From contig JAOTON010000972.1 in the NCBI GenBank assembly GCA_034440635.1, positions 124,001 through 188,000 on the forward strand: DNA of 64,000 bases, read 5' to 3'. The stretch is from Lepas anatifera (lineage: Eukaryota; Arthropoda; Thecostraca; Lepadidae). Numbering within the stretch: the first letter of the stretch is position 1; each line of letters opens with the position of its first letter. This document shows positions 1 to 9,617 of this stretch, piece by piece. The position numbers were made by a program, and so were the translations under genes. The notes beneath the pieces were generated by a model. It was not told the origin of the DNA. It ran no database searches and saw only the letters and a list, made by a program, of their open reading frames with translations.

Positions 1-588
1 GAATCCCGCAAGTTCCTACGCCAGTGATATAATGGTAACTAAGGAAATGAACATTCATGTGCATGCACTAGCGAACTGGAAATTAAAACCAAAACCGCAG
101 ATTGTTGAGAGCGGTGAAATGCTCAGAATCAAATTCTGAAATATAGTTCCGAAATGTTTTCTTTTCATATAAGAACCCACACAAACCCCTTTGAACTTGA
201 CCCATCGCTGCAGGCCTCGTGTGTCCTGTGATTGCACGATCCACACTGCAACCAGAGTTCGTTCCGGCCGGTAACACCTTCTTCACAATACATGCAAATG
301 TCCTCATTTTATTTCGGTAGGACACTTATGTCTTGCGCCTTTTTTCTCAGTTTTTTTCTTGGTCTTATGTATGCGCGGCTGCTTCCTTTCTTTTACAGGC
401 CCTTCCGTCGCCCTTTTTGCAGGAGAGCTTGTCAGCATTATTGAGCATAATTTTCTGCGGCGATATGGTTTCCATTTTTTCCTCGTTGAATTGCGTGATC
501 GGGAGTACATCATCGATAGGAGATTTTTGGTGCAATGGGGCTCTGAGCGTGGGCAGCAGACATTTAGGCCCCCCTTTCCAAAAATCCT

Positions 589-591
<3 letters not shown>

Positions 592-641
<50 letters not shown>
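592..641. repeat. (AT)25 microsatellite
   Basis: Fifty bases of uninterrupted AT dinucleotide. It lies inside the broken transposase and produces artificial Tyr-Ile repeats in several frames. Confidence 0.98.
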
Positions 642-643
<2 letters not shown>

Positions 644-949
644 GAGATCCTGCTGTAGGCGCATCCGCATCCGGGCATCCGTGAGTTTCACGATCGAATG
701 GATGGCTGATCCGCTGCCTTTCCGTAAAGTCGTACGCCACAGACGCGAGCTTTTCGCCATAGAAAAGTTTTGAAAGCGGACCAGCCTTTCTGCTAGGTCT
801 TGCTCGAAGTCTTCTGGGATGTTTGTCCCAGGACCTAATCTAGGAGGAGCAATGTTTTCCACTTGCCCTGATACGATGTTTTTTCAGTCGATCTAGCAGT
901 GTGGCTCTCGGGATCTGATACCGTATGCTGGCTTTTTTACTGACATCCC

Positions 950-1131
950 TATAGAGATCTACTATAGCTATAGTAGATCTCTACTATAGTAGAGATCTAC
1001 TACTCTAGTACTATACTACTCTAGTACTATCTACTACTCTACTACTATACTACTATAGTAGATCTACTATAGCTATAGTAGATCTCTACTGTAACTATAG
1101 TGTATCACTATAGTTATATTATATATCTATG
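950..1131. mobile_element. 182-bp palindromic CTATAGTAGATCT-rich insertion with 8-bp target duplication
   Basis: The segment is built from repeated TAGTAGATCT/CTATAG motifs and contains a perfect 32-bp palindrome at 952-983. It is flanked by GACATCCC at 942-949 and 1132-1139. Removing the segment plus one duplicate rejoins the PSQ helix-turn-helix of the host transposase in frame. Eight-base duplications are typical of hAT-type and some other cut-and-paste elements; no coding sequence is present. Confidence 0.7.
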
Positions 1132-1139
1132 GACATCCC

Positions 1140-1522
1140 CTTTCCCAACCACTTTTATAGCGTTTGTCAGACATTCCGAGCCCCAAGCGCACCTCGTGCA
1201 GTTTTTATATGCTTTCTTCAGAGCCATTGTGATCTCACATGTTGATTCGATGGTGTGAAACAGAACACGCTTTCTCGATAAAAATAAACGGCAACAAATT
1301 GAAATCAAGTTTTACTTCCAGCATACAGCCAAACGTAGATGGTAATGTCAAGAACAGCGCAGCCAATCCAGAACCCTAATTGGAACTGCACTTCATTTTT
1401 GCGCACGGCAAACACTACCCCCGCTTTAGGTGTAGGCTATTTCGGTATTTCTGAGTTCTTTGCATGATAGTTGGAACCATTAAAATTTTTGTAAAAAGAA
1501 AATGAACTCCCGACATCCAATG
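1140..1522. other. N-terminal end of transposase copy, then non-coding
   Basis: 1140-1227 encodes the first residues of the broken transposase. From 1228 to 1522 I see no gene or clear repeat. Confidence 0.6.
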
Positions 1523-1936
1523 AGGTAGCACCGCCACCCCTTGGGGTAACACCGCCATGGCATGGCGGTGTTACCGACATCGACAGTGAACGACAATCAC
1601 CACTACCGCTGGAAAAGTAGGACTGTTATGGCGACCTGGTGCGACAATGTCAGATCAAAAGCTATAACGCTCTGAAAAAAATGAGAAATTACTAAGGTTA
1701 GATCACTGAATAACTTTCGGCATTGTTCAATGACAGGGAAATTTTTATAAAACAGGATCCTTTTTTCAAAATATGCCCCTAATTATCTGAAACGTATCAA
1801 AAGTCGTGTTGTAACAGATTCAAGCTCATTCGCCGCTAAATTCCGACTGCGAAATAGTGTCAAACGTTGTGTACAGCTAGTAACCACACCGCTAGGGGTA
1901 TGGCGGGGTTCCCCACATGGCGGTGTTACCCCCGCT
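1523..1936. repeat. Repeat bounded by GGTAACACCGCCATG hairpins
   Basis: A 31-base palindrome, GGTAACACCGCCATG plus a central G and its complement, sits at 1545-1575. The related ATGGCGGTGTTACCCC recurs at about 1918-1934 and CACCGCTAGGGG near 1888, so the interval is framed by inverted copies of one motif. Probably a small foldback or hairpin element; no target duplication was found. Confidence 0.45.
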
Positions 1937-1941
1937 TCCCC

Positions 1942-2263
1942 TAATTATGTTTTTTTCGTTTCTAGGGTAAACTAATTCATTTTGTAGTTTTTAGAAGCTT
2001 TTTAAAATTAATTCAAATACAAATACAGGAGAACAGACATTTGTATTACAAAAATATTGTTTTTCAACTTTAAATAGTTTTCGAAAAGTAAGTGATGGTT
2101 GAAGGTTTCAGCACTTTATCGGAACTGGTCATCTATTTCGATAATAAGTGAGTGGCCTCCCAAAATTTTGCCGAAGATACAAAGATAATTGATAGTTTCG
2201 TAATCAGGATTTTTCAAATGGCAAGAAACCACGATAATAATTTTTTCGCGTATCTCCCTTTAA
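1942..2263. mobile_element. TTAA element family B, truncated copy (one end)
   Basis: Matches the last ~320 bases of the full copies at 18604-19399 and 62776-63576, ending in the same TTCGCGTATCTCCCTTTAA terminus at TTAA 2260-2263. The other end is missing. Confidence 0.75.
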
Positions 2264-2379
2264 TAACAAAAAAGCGAGGAAATCTGAGGGGGTGCCGTGT
2301 ACTCGGTGTGTCGAGTTGACATGGTTGGCAGTCAGCGCATACCCATATATCATTGACCCCTATGTTCCGGTCAGATTAT

Positions 2380-2742
2380 ATCATTCAGGGTGGCTTATGT
2401 TATGCTATGAATTCATAGTCAAGACTAATCAATGTCAAGGTCAAGGTCACAGGTCAAGATCAAAGGTCTTTGTTCAAGGTCAGGCCATCTACTTTCCGCC
2501 CAAAGACTGCTATAGTGTCAGTTATATTGTACATTATCGGGGATATATCACATTGTTGCGTCATAAGTCAGTGGCCTTGAATGACCTCGACCTTAAAATT
2601 TCAGAGAATACTGTGTGGCACCTTCCCTCTATGACCATTGTCAGCTTTCAGTGTATTTCCGTTTTTTCGCATTATCACTTCACTTCCCAACAGGTCTCCA
2701 GCACGACTCAAATTTGACTTTTATGTACGACCTCATTTGACC
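2380..2742. repeat. GACCT/AGGTCA-rich repeat
   Basis: Contains AATGTCAAGGTCAAGGTCAC followed by further AGGTCA half-sites. The same body, with diverged spacing, recurs at about 30220-30640 and 41400-41820. Best read as part of a TTAA-element family whose ends are lost here. Confidence 0.6.
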
Positions 2743-2970
2743 TTAAAGGGAACGTGGCACCTTCATAACGTGATTTTAACTGAGATAGCCAAGTTGTAAA
2801 GCAAGTCTGAAAACCCGGTACTCCATATATCATTTGTCTTGGAACTCCCTATTTCCGTAGAAAAAAGCTAAAACCTACCTGACACTGGCCCCCCATCAGC
2901 CCCCCGTCCGGCGGCCATTGCTGTGAGCTGCTGGTGTGACGTAACGCTGACGTCACGACGAGTGGGCAGC
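2743..2970. mobile_element. TTAA element family A, one end
   Basis: Begins at TTAA 2743-2746 with TTAAAGGGAACGTGGCACC and matches family A copies at 8117, 15700-16015 (reverse), 53389 and 61545 through the GAGCTGCTGGTGTGACG segment. It lies about 240 bases upstream of the THAP start codon, so it may supply promoter or 5' UTR sequence. No gene is visible in 2971-3213. Confidence 0.75.
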
Positions 2971-3213
2971 CGGTCCAGCCTGAAAGCAGTCGGATGGCGC
3001 GATCAGGGTGGCGCGATGGCGCAGTGCGAAATCAGGGCCTGTCCGTGTGTATTATTTCTATGCAGTGCGATTCGCGAAGCATGTGCAAGTGCGTTTTATT
3101 TTGATTTGTGTCTGTGGGTGTTTGTTCGGTTCCAAGGTTTGGATCGACCTTTTCATTGCTTCAATTCATTATAACTTACTTGATTCAAAAGTAATTTGAA
3201 ATAAAGGAGGAAG

Positions 3214-3278
3214 ATGCCAACCATGATGTGTCGTATGTGCGGTGTGAAGGCCAAAGTCTCCGGAGTCAGTGTGTTTAA
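3214..3278 (+). CDS. THAP-domain protein, exon 1
   Basis: From ATG 3214 the exon reads MPTMMCRMCGVKAKVSGVSV, then F and a split codon, ending at an AA/GTAAGT donor (exon end 3278, phase 2). CRMC supplies the first two zinc ligands of a C2CH THAP finger, a DNA-binding module derived from P-element transposases. The normal THAP start M-P-x-x-C is met apart from two extra residues. Exon 2 at 5586 joins in frame. The gene is probably a host-domesticated or transposon-derived DNA-binding protein; see exon 2 for the premature end. Confidence 0.7.
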
Positions 3279-5585
3279 GTAAGTTGTTCAATTAGATGCA
3301 CGAAGTTAAGACATGAAGGGTTCCTGGTGTTAATTTTGTGGAAAAACGTGTCTGTTTAATTATCTGGCAGGGAGTATTGCTGCTTAGAAATGAATTTGCT
3401 GTAGTAACATTTTAGGTACATATTTCTGCGGAATTACCTACCTACTTTCTAGGAGAGGCTAATTATTAAATTAACTAATAAGATAGGTAGCATGTCATTG
3501 TGTGGATAGGGATGGCTGCATTTTTTTCCTGGTATATTGCAGATTGGCCAGTCTGCAAAGTATGGCAGCAGGCCAGACGAGTCGCACCAGCCATCTAAAA
3601 TTCTCGCACCACCAGCCCCCAAAAATTCACACCAATATGCCATTTACCAAGGAGAACAACACACCCATTCCTACCCACACAATGCAATGCTACCTCTCTT
3701 ATAAGTTAGTTAGTCGATCATTTTTATAAGGCTCACTCCTGTGTCTTTATAACCATTTTGACATTATTTGTTTGGTTTCCAGTGTCACCTTCTTCGCCTA
3801 AGTCTCACAAATTCACACCAGGTTGATAACATTCGCACCACATGCTCCTGTCTCCAAGGGCACTCGCACCGACAAGATCTCGTTGAAAATGCCATACTTT
3901 GCACACTGGCAGATGGGTGTGAATTTTAGGTGGCTGACAATGTGGCTGAGAGTTTTAGATGGCTGGTGCAACTTCTCTGGCTTGCTGTCAGACTTTGGCA
4001 GACTGGTGCACAATTACTATAGGAGAAAGTGTGTATTGCGCCCCCTAACTAATTGGCCCCCCCTTATAACAACGAAAGATAGTAGTGGCAGTTTTTTTGG
4101 GCAGATTAATCCAGTTCTCACCTTCAATCCATACATTTTCCCAATGTTTCAATGAATTCCTACATAAGATTGTTTTTTAATCAGCTAGCAAAATAAATTC
4201 AGTACTTCCTTTAATCTGCACAGGTTTATGAATCCTAAAAATAAGAATACAGCTGTCACATTTGAAGATTGATGGTTTTTATATCAAAGTCAGATATTCA
4301 TTGCATATTCTGAAAGCAACAAATATAAATTTTCCCTGATTGTAAATTTTTAAGGCAGACTTCTCTGATTTAAATGCAAAAAAGTAATTGTGCCCTGGTC
4401 AAATGCGCCCTATCCAAATGTATGTTGGAAAATCAAATCTAAAACCTTTCCGTATGAGTGTGATTTTATTATTTCAAGTCATTGTCAATGCAAGGATACC
4501 ACATTAAAATGACTTCCAGGCCCTCCAGATGAAAAGCTTGGCAGGTAGCCGAGCCCCATTTGCTCCTATATTAATGCCTATTTCTTCTGTGCCATTGGCT
4601 TAGCATGGTATGATTGAAGGGCACGATTAAATCTAAATGCGCCCTCTCCTGGGCACAATTACCCTCACACTTTGGCAAATGCGCCTTTGGCATAGTTTCA
4701 CTCAAATTGGAATCCATTCTTAGAGCAAGCTATTTTCAGGCCAGGAATTGATTTCTCATTAAAAAATGATCAAATTTTGTAAATTAATCCCCAGTAGCAA
4801 GATTGAATAAGATACATTTGTTTAGCAAGTGCTTTCAATTAGGGGCACGATACACATACTTTCCCCCACCCGCTCTGCAAGCCGTGTTTTTATGATCTCT
4901 TGCTGGTGCTTGTGTCCCTTCTAAGCCTGGTGTGAGTGGTGCAATTTTTTAAACATGTCAGATAGTATGTGGTACCAACAACATTCTGGTATGCGAGACA
5001 CAAGGATAAGCACAATTTAATGTAAAATTGTGTAATTTCGCGTGACTTGCAGTTCTCTCATCATAACTTTGGTGTTTAACAATGGATAACCTTGGAACAT
5101 TGTAAGCAAGAAGCTGAGCTTCAACAATCACTGACAGGGAAATGTGTAAATGCTGGCCTCTGCCATTTTTTTGGTTAAAAGGTGGTCAAAGTCGTACTAG
5201 TGTTATTTAAATTTGTGCTAAGTAATTAGACTCTCATTTATTCATTCCACAGACAAAACTCGAGACCAATATGAACATCTTTAGGCTGCACAAGGTATTT
5301 TAGAAAATGGTTCGGCACTAAGGTCACTTAAATTATAGCCCTCCTTTATATGCAATGTACATGGTAGACTCTCCCCAAGAATGGTTTTGACAAGAACATC
5401 AGGTCAAAACATTTCTATTGAATAACATACATTTTTTGTATGTTATGTTTGTAACGAGTATGGAGGGAAAACGTCCTTTATGTCCCAAAATCATTGATTC
5501 TGTCAAATTAAAATGTCAAGTGAGGTTTCTTTGTGGCATGCCATATTGCGTTCAGTTCAAAACTCACTAGAGCCGTATATTCCAG
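3279..5585 (+). other. THAP intron 1
   Basis: Begins GTAAGTTG and ends ATATTCCAG. It is AT-rich, with a hairpin element at 3472-3725 and a related repeat at about 3870-4010, and no credible coding sequence. Short ORFs here are fortuitous. Confidence 0.6.
3472..3725. repeat. Hairpin repeat, related to 3870-4010 and 14578-14790
   Basis: The arm at 3472-3520 (ACTAATAAGATAGGTAGCAT then ATTGTGTGGATAGGGATG) is answered by an inverted arm at about 3670-3715. The AATTTTAGGTGGCTGG motif with a GGTGCGACTCGTCTGG-like segment recurs at 3920-3985 and 14695-14765, marking a dispersed family. Confidence 0.5.
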
Positions 5586-5709
5586 GTTTCCTGCCAGACC
5601 TGCCATAAGGAAGAAGTGGATGGCCGCGTCTAAAACAACAAAGGTGCTTGCCACCTACAGCATATGTCGCCAACACTTCAAGCCGAGTGAACCTAACCTC
5701 ACCGTTTGA
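5586..5709 (+). CDS. THAP-domain protein, exon 2 (ends in stop)
   Basis: After acceptor TTCCAG (AG 5584-5585) the split codon completes as AAG and the frame reads FPARPAIRKKWMAASKTTKV then ATYSICRQHFKPSEPNLTV and TGA at 5707-5709. It holds the THAP signature Pro and Trp (FPxRP...KKW) and the last two zinc ligands C-x2-H (CRQH), so exons 1 and 2 together make a full C2CH core. The usual AVPTxF motif after the last ligand is missing. The predicted product is only 62 aa: either a truncated gene, or a downstream donor is used so that the stop is skipped. The DVWH-containing exon at 7276 may once have been its C-terminal part. Confidence 0.7.
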
Positions 5710-6066
5710 AGTCAACTGCAGTCCCATCAATCATGGTCAGTATGAAATGTATTCCCCTGAACTTAAAAGTTTTTGTAAAATAATTCGTAATGCTTGTTGA
5801 ATATTCGTTTGTGCAGTACTTCCTGTGCTGCTTCCGTGAGTATCATACAATCTCATCTATCCAGTGCGGAGGATGTTGTGATGTAGGTTTGGTGTTTGTT
5901 GTGTACATCTGCTGGATGTTATCCTCTTTTGGCAACCCCTCTTGATGCAGTCATGCAGTCTGCTTTGGTAGCACGCGCCATCACATCTAATTACATTATT
6001 TACATATGGAATCGGCTGCCATTAGACCCCAATTCATGTTTGTGTGTCATGCTTGTGAGAGGACCC

Positions 6067-7099
6067 TTAGCCCGCGCCCCACCGGGGGTCCGGCGCCACC
6101 TTCGCCCCACCGGGGGGCATCGATGGCCCCCCTCTAACTCCGAAAATATGGGCGTTAGCGCAAATCTGCAAAGTGCAATAGAAAGCTCGCGTGAATTCAG
6201 TAAGAAATTACTTAGCATGTTTTAGTGCTCAGGTCAATGGTTTGACCTCCAGAGGTCAAATTAGGTCAAGATCGGCTATTTTCACTCAAATATGCAATGA
6301 TTAAGCAAACTGGTCATAACTCTTAAGTCATTAGAGCTATTGAGGCCTGGTAAAGTTCATTTGATAGGAAATTGCCAGTACTTTTCCCGCTATGTGGAAC
6401 GTAAAGACCTCCCGCCAGTGGTTTGACCTCCACAGGTCACCTCGTGACCTAATATGACCTGAGGTCACGAAAGGTCACAAAGTGACCTTGCCGTATATCA
6501 AATGAAAGCCAGTGACAAGACAAACACGATGGTGTTTGTTTCACCGCGCTAGCTTAATTAGGTCAAAAGTTATTGTCAAAATACTGTTTTTGACCTCTGG
6601 TGACCTTGGATGACCTTGGAAAAGTCAAAGGGTAAATATGACCCCTGGGATCCGTGAAAGGGTGTCCAAAAACGCTGTTCTGAGCAGTCTGAGTATTTGC
6701 AATCATTTTTGTGGCTTTTATATCATGAAACAGGTTTTCCCCATGCTTTTCCAATGGGAGAGGTCGCCTCGTGACCTGACCTCAGGGCACGAAATCGAAA
6801 AATCCCGGATATACACCTTGTAGACCCTGGAGGGGTAATGAAGTGTAGGAAGTTTCAAATCGATCGACTTTGAAATGTAGCTCTTACAGAGCTCTAAAGT
6901 TGAAGTGAGGTGACCTTGGTTGACCTCGTCTGGTGACCTGACCTTGGGTGACCCGGTGTAAAAAATTTCAGGGATGATGGGAAAATGTTGCAGTGAGAGG
7001 TAGAGCCCTCAACCGCGGTGCTGCGCCTCGTCGTTTTTCTGCTATCCCGGAAAAACCTTAGGGGGGCCATCGATGGCCCCCCGGTGGGGCGAGGGTTAA
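6067..7099. mobile_element. piggyBac-like non-autonomous element, family 1 (1.03 kb)
   Basis: Ends are TTAG-CCCGCGCCCCACCGGGG on the left (TTAA with one change) and GGTGGGGCGAGGGTTAA on the right. The TTAA target and CCC terminus are the piggyBac pattern. The interior is rich in TGACCT/AGGTCA and holds no transposase. An inverted copy of nearly identical length lies at 52362-53392. Confidence 0.8.
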
Positions 7100-7275
7100 A
7101 CACCCACGCCTATACTCCCTGTAATTGGGCAAGTGTGCCTGTTGGGAGTGGCCCTAATAAAAATAAAAATAAGTAGCATAAGCATAAAAAGTATTGTAAC
7201 GCGCACCCTAATGCACAGATGGTAGCGGTAAGCTAAACCGATGAAGGAATCACTTGGAACCAGTCAGCAGATTTT

Positions 7276-7517
7276 ATTCCAGTGTTTGACGCGTAATTAT
7301 GGTTTACCAAGAAACGATTGCCTTTCAGAGAGGAGCCGGCCGGAGGTCAAGTACTCGTATGACGTCTGGCATGCAGGCAAAAACCTTGCCCCCCCGTCTG
7401 CGGCAACGTGCTTCTCAAAGCTCTGCCTGCAAACCTCTCCTACGGTGGATCACCCCGGTCAAGAACCACTTCTGGTGGTGTGCGCAGCACTCAGAGGGAT
7501 CCGTCGAGAAGTTCCAC
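7276..7517 (+). pseudogene. Exon of THAP-associated DVWH/HFWWC protein, frameshifted at a C7 run
   Basis: One frame reads EVKYSYDVWHAGKNLA up to 7388; after a run of seven C (7389-7395) the similarity continues in another frame as RLRQRASQSSACKPLLRWIT then PVKNHFWWCAQHSEGS. The pattern [F/Y]DVWH-x2-K then W-x-x-x-[V/I]-x-NH-x-WWC is a conserved block I know from uncharacterised transposon- or THAP-associated animal proteins. A donor CCAC/GTAAGA follows at 7518. The one-base shift in a homopolymer is either a pseudogene lesion or an assembly error. The left boundary is uncertain. Confidence 0.55.
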
Positions 7518-7519
7518 GT

Positions 7520-8116
7520 AAGAACCGGCATCTCTAACCAGTATGCTTACTTTCAATATATTGCAACAAAGATAAATGTTACCTGTGTGAAGTATCGTTC
7601 AAGTTAGTCGGACGCTGGAGCTTAGAAACTATACTTTGACTGAATGGGACATCTCATCTATAATACCTGGCCACATTTTCACATGCGAACTAATATGTTG
7701 TGGACCAAGGAGGAAATATATGTAAAGTAAGTCCACCCATAACCTTCTGAAAGTCTTACCATGAGAAGGGCCAATTTTTGGCATACTTTTGTTTTGGAAA
7801 CCGATGTATGAAACTAGGCAACCTATGGAAATCCGGGGGGGGCAAAAAGGTATGTGCCCCCCCAACGGAAAAGCTCGAGACGAAACTTTTACCCCCTCCC
7901 CCCAAAGCGGTCGACCTCATTTATGCCCAGACTCCTTTTTACCCTGTAGGCAAAATTTTGGGGCTTCAACTTTCACAAACAGAACCAGTTGAGTTCAGAG
8001 TAAATATTGGGTTTGGATAGGAAAAATATAGTAGCATCTTGAGCCATTATTTTTCACACTGTGACCTTTATTTTGCTTTTCGCCTGAAATATCCCAAATG
8101 TTACCGTCAAGGCATA
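7520..8116. other. No gene seen
   Basis: Contains G/C homopolymer tracts at 7830-7910 resembling decayed ends of small hAT-like elements with poly-G/poly-C borders. Nothing else is supported. Confidence 0.4.
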
Positions 8117-8235
8117 TTAAAAGGAATGTGGCACCTTCACAACGTGATTTTAACTGAGATAGCCAAGTTGTAAAGCAGGTCGGAAAACCCGGTACTCCAT
8201 ATGTCATTTGTGTTGGAACTCGATATTTCCGTGAA
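8117..8235. mobile_element. TTAA element family A, terminal fragment
   Basis: Starts at TTAA 8117-8120 with AAAGGAATGTGGCACCTTCA and follows other family A copies through CTCGATATTTCCGT, then diverges. Confidence 0.75.
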
Positions 8236-9007
8236 TGATGAACCCAGAGGCCATGTGGGCGCTGCATGGCCTCTGCCATGCAACGCCCACCAGCACGTAA
8301 CAAAATTAAGTAACTTCACATTGTACTGTTGTGACTAGAACGATGATTCTGGACTTCGCATTATCCTGCAGGAAATACAATGAGCATTCTGGACTATTCT
8401 GGACTTAACATTACACTGTCAGGACTACAACCAGCATTCTGGACTTGCATCCTGCCAACTGCATAGTCCCGCTCAAGGTTAAAGCTGTGTATGTGACGAT
8501 ATGTTCTCCTTTGCGGCAGGGCCGTGCGCGTGTACAGCAGGGTGAGCGACGCGTTTATACTGCGCCCTCTGAAGGTTGCCAAGAAGCACGCTCACATCCG
8601 CCCACTGCCGGACGCTTTCTTGCAGCGACGAGCCGCAAACGTTGTGGTCGAGCCAGGAGACCGAGGGGCGGCATCCCTTCAGCCTGGTGCACCGAGCACC
8701 TGGAGCAGAGGAAACCAAGGCTGCTCTAGAGTCAGTCAGAACGGAAGGGAGCCGGTTCGGACATTAATCTGGCGGTGTTGTGTCTGTTGGCGTCCTGCGT
8801 CTACTTAGTCTCGGACGCAGGCCCGATGCCGTGGCTCGGGCATGTGCAGGGCTACCCCTGGACCCGTTGCACTCTCAGTCCGGGATGAGGCGGTGGATGG
8901 TTACCGATTTAAATAGTGTAAAACGATTCAGATGCATGTACTTGTCGCGAGTTGCATCGTGCTTATCGTGCTGATTTGTACTGGCTCTGATGCCCATTGG
9001 AAATGTC
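8236..9007. other. GC-rich stretch 8500-8830, function not recognised
   Basis: Between 8500 and 8830 the base composition rises and both strands stay open in more than one frame for about 80-95 codons. A minus-strand acceptor-like CTCTGCTCCAG precedes one of them (about 8700). No protein family is recognised. It lies just downstream of the P2X7-like gene's stop, so it could be its 3' UTR or an old gene remnant. Confidence 0.3.
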
Positions 9008-9290
9008 CTCTCACACTCTCTTTGTACTCGCAGGTGTTGTGTTGGACTTGGCAATTGGGTGAGGGTCGCGGGTGTGAGTGATTTGGCGGTTCTCATTTAC
9101 GTGTCACTCTCTTTGTACTCGCAGGTGTTGTGTTGGACTTTGCAGTTTTGTGAGGGTCGCGGGTGTGAGTGATTTGGTGGTTCTCATTTACGTGTCATTC
9201 TCTTTGTACTCGCAGGTGTTATGTTCTACTTTGCAGTTGTGTGAGGGTCGCGGGTGTTTGTGATTTGGCGGTTGTCATTTACGCGTTATT
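9008..9290. repeat. 91-bp tandem repeat, three copies plus a partial fourth
   Basis: TTTGTACTCGCAGGTGTT starts at 9021, 9112 and 9203, giving a 91-base period; a fourth partial unit follows from about 9262. Each unit carries a pyrimidine tract and CGCAG/GTG, an acceptor-like string on the plus strand. Confidence 0.9.
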
Positions 9291-9329
9291 TTGATACACA
9301 CGTTTTTATGGATGGGACAGTTTTTACCT

Positions 9330-9459
9330 TTACAGGATGTCGTCGGCCAGCTCCTTAGAGCCGATGTAAACCCCGTTCGGGTCCGGCCATTTGCTGCGTA
9401 TGGCAGCCACCACGCATGTCGGCACCGGTTTGCGCGTCCCGCGACCAAGCCTGCCCCAC
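9330..9459 (-). CDS. P2X7-like cytoplasmic-domain protein, last exon
   Basis: Read on the minus strand after acceptor GATCCAG (9460-9465). The exon gives [20 protein letters not shown] then [22 protein letters not shown] and stop TAA at 9330-9332. The pattern W-x-G-R-L-G-x-G-x-R-x-[V/P]-x-P-[S/T]-C-V-V-x-x-I-R-x-x-[F/W]-P-x-x-x-G-x-Y-x-G matches the end of the P2X7 receptor C-terminal (ballast) domain, which binds zinc and also occurs alone in many invertebrate transposon-linked proteins. It splices in frame to 9618-9780, completing an Arg codon. No membrane segment is present, so this is not a receptor channel here. Confidence 0.7.
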
Positions 9460-9617
9460 CTGGATCAGAGTGAAACACCATGTGCTGTGATTGAGGTGTC
9501 TACTTCAAGATTCCCGTGTGTTAAGACAGTGATTGGGATCATTGGAGATAATTGCACTAGGAGGGACTTTTACGACTAACATGGCCACCGTTGATTCCAT
9601 GGCTCACAGGACCTCAC

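Larger units (their letters stand above)
165..1227 (-). pseudogene. Internally deleted Tigger/pogo-like transposase with PSQ helix-turn-helix, interrupted by an insertion
   Basis: Read on the minus strand. From the ATG at 1227 the product begins MALKKAYKNCTRCAWGS and runs to GKGDV; after the insertion at 950-1131 the frame resumes as VSKKASIRYQIPRATLLD. Together these form a pipsqueak-type HTH (hydrophobic helix, then the IPRATL recognition turn), the DNA-binding domain of Tigger/pogo transposases and of PSQ regulators. After a one-base frame change near 850 comes RLGPGTNIPEDFEQDLAERL, the usual linker after the HTH. The DDE catalytic domain is absent. A lysine-rich stretch lies at about 300-400. 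Near the C-terminus, DICMYC, LWLQCGSC and HRTHEAC (about 180-290) give the C-x2-C...C-x2-C-x4-H-x2-C pattern common at the end of such transposases. The (TA)n tract at 592-641 lies inside. A non-functional, internally deleted copy is the best reading; domestication as a PSQ gene is unlikely given the breaks. Confidence 0.7.

Noticed and set aside
304..862. ORFs with YIYIYIYI tracts that appear to span a single protein
   Set aside because: The Tyr-Ile tract is the (AT)25 microsatellite; only the flanking minus-strand pieces resemble transposase.
6067..7099. Long terminal repeat retrotransposon
   Set aside because: Ends are inverted and flanked by TTAA; there is no primer-binding site, polypurine tract or gag/pol sequence.
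9021..9220. CRISPR array
   Set aside because: The 91-base units are directly tandem with no spacers, in eukaryotic DNA.
9330..9459. Complete P2X7 receptor channel gene
   Set aside because: Only the cytoplasmic zinc-binding C-terminal domain is seen; no transmembrane segments or extracellular cysteine domain were found upstream.
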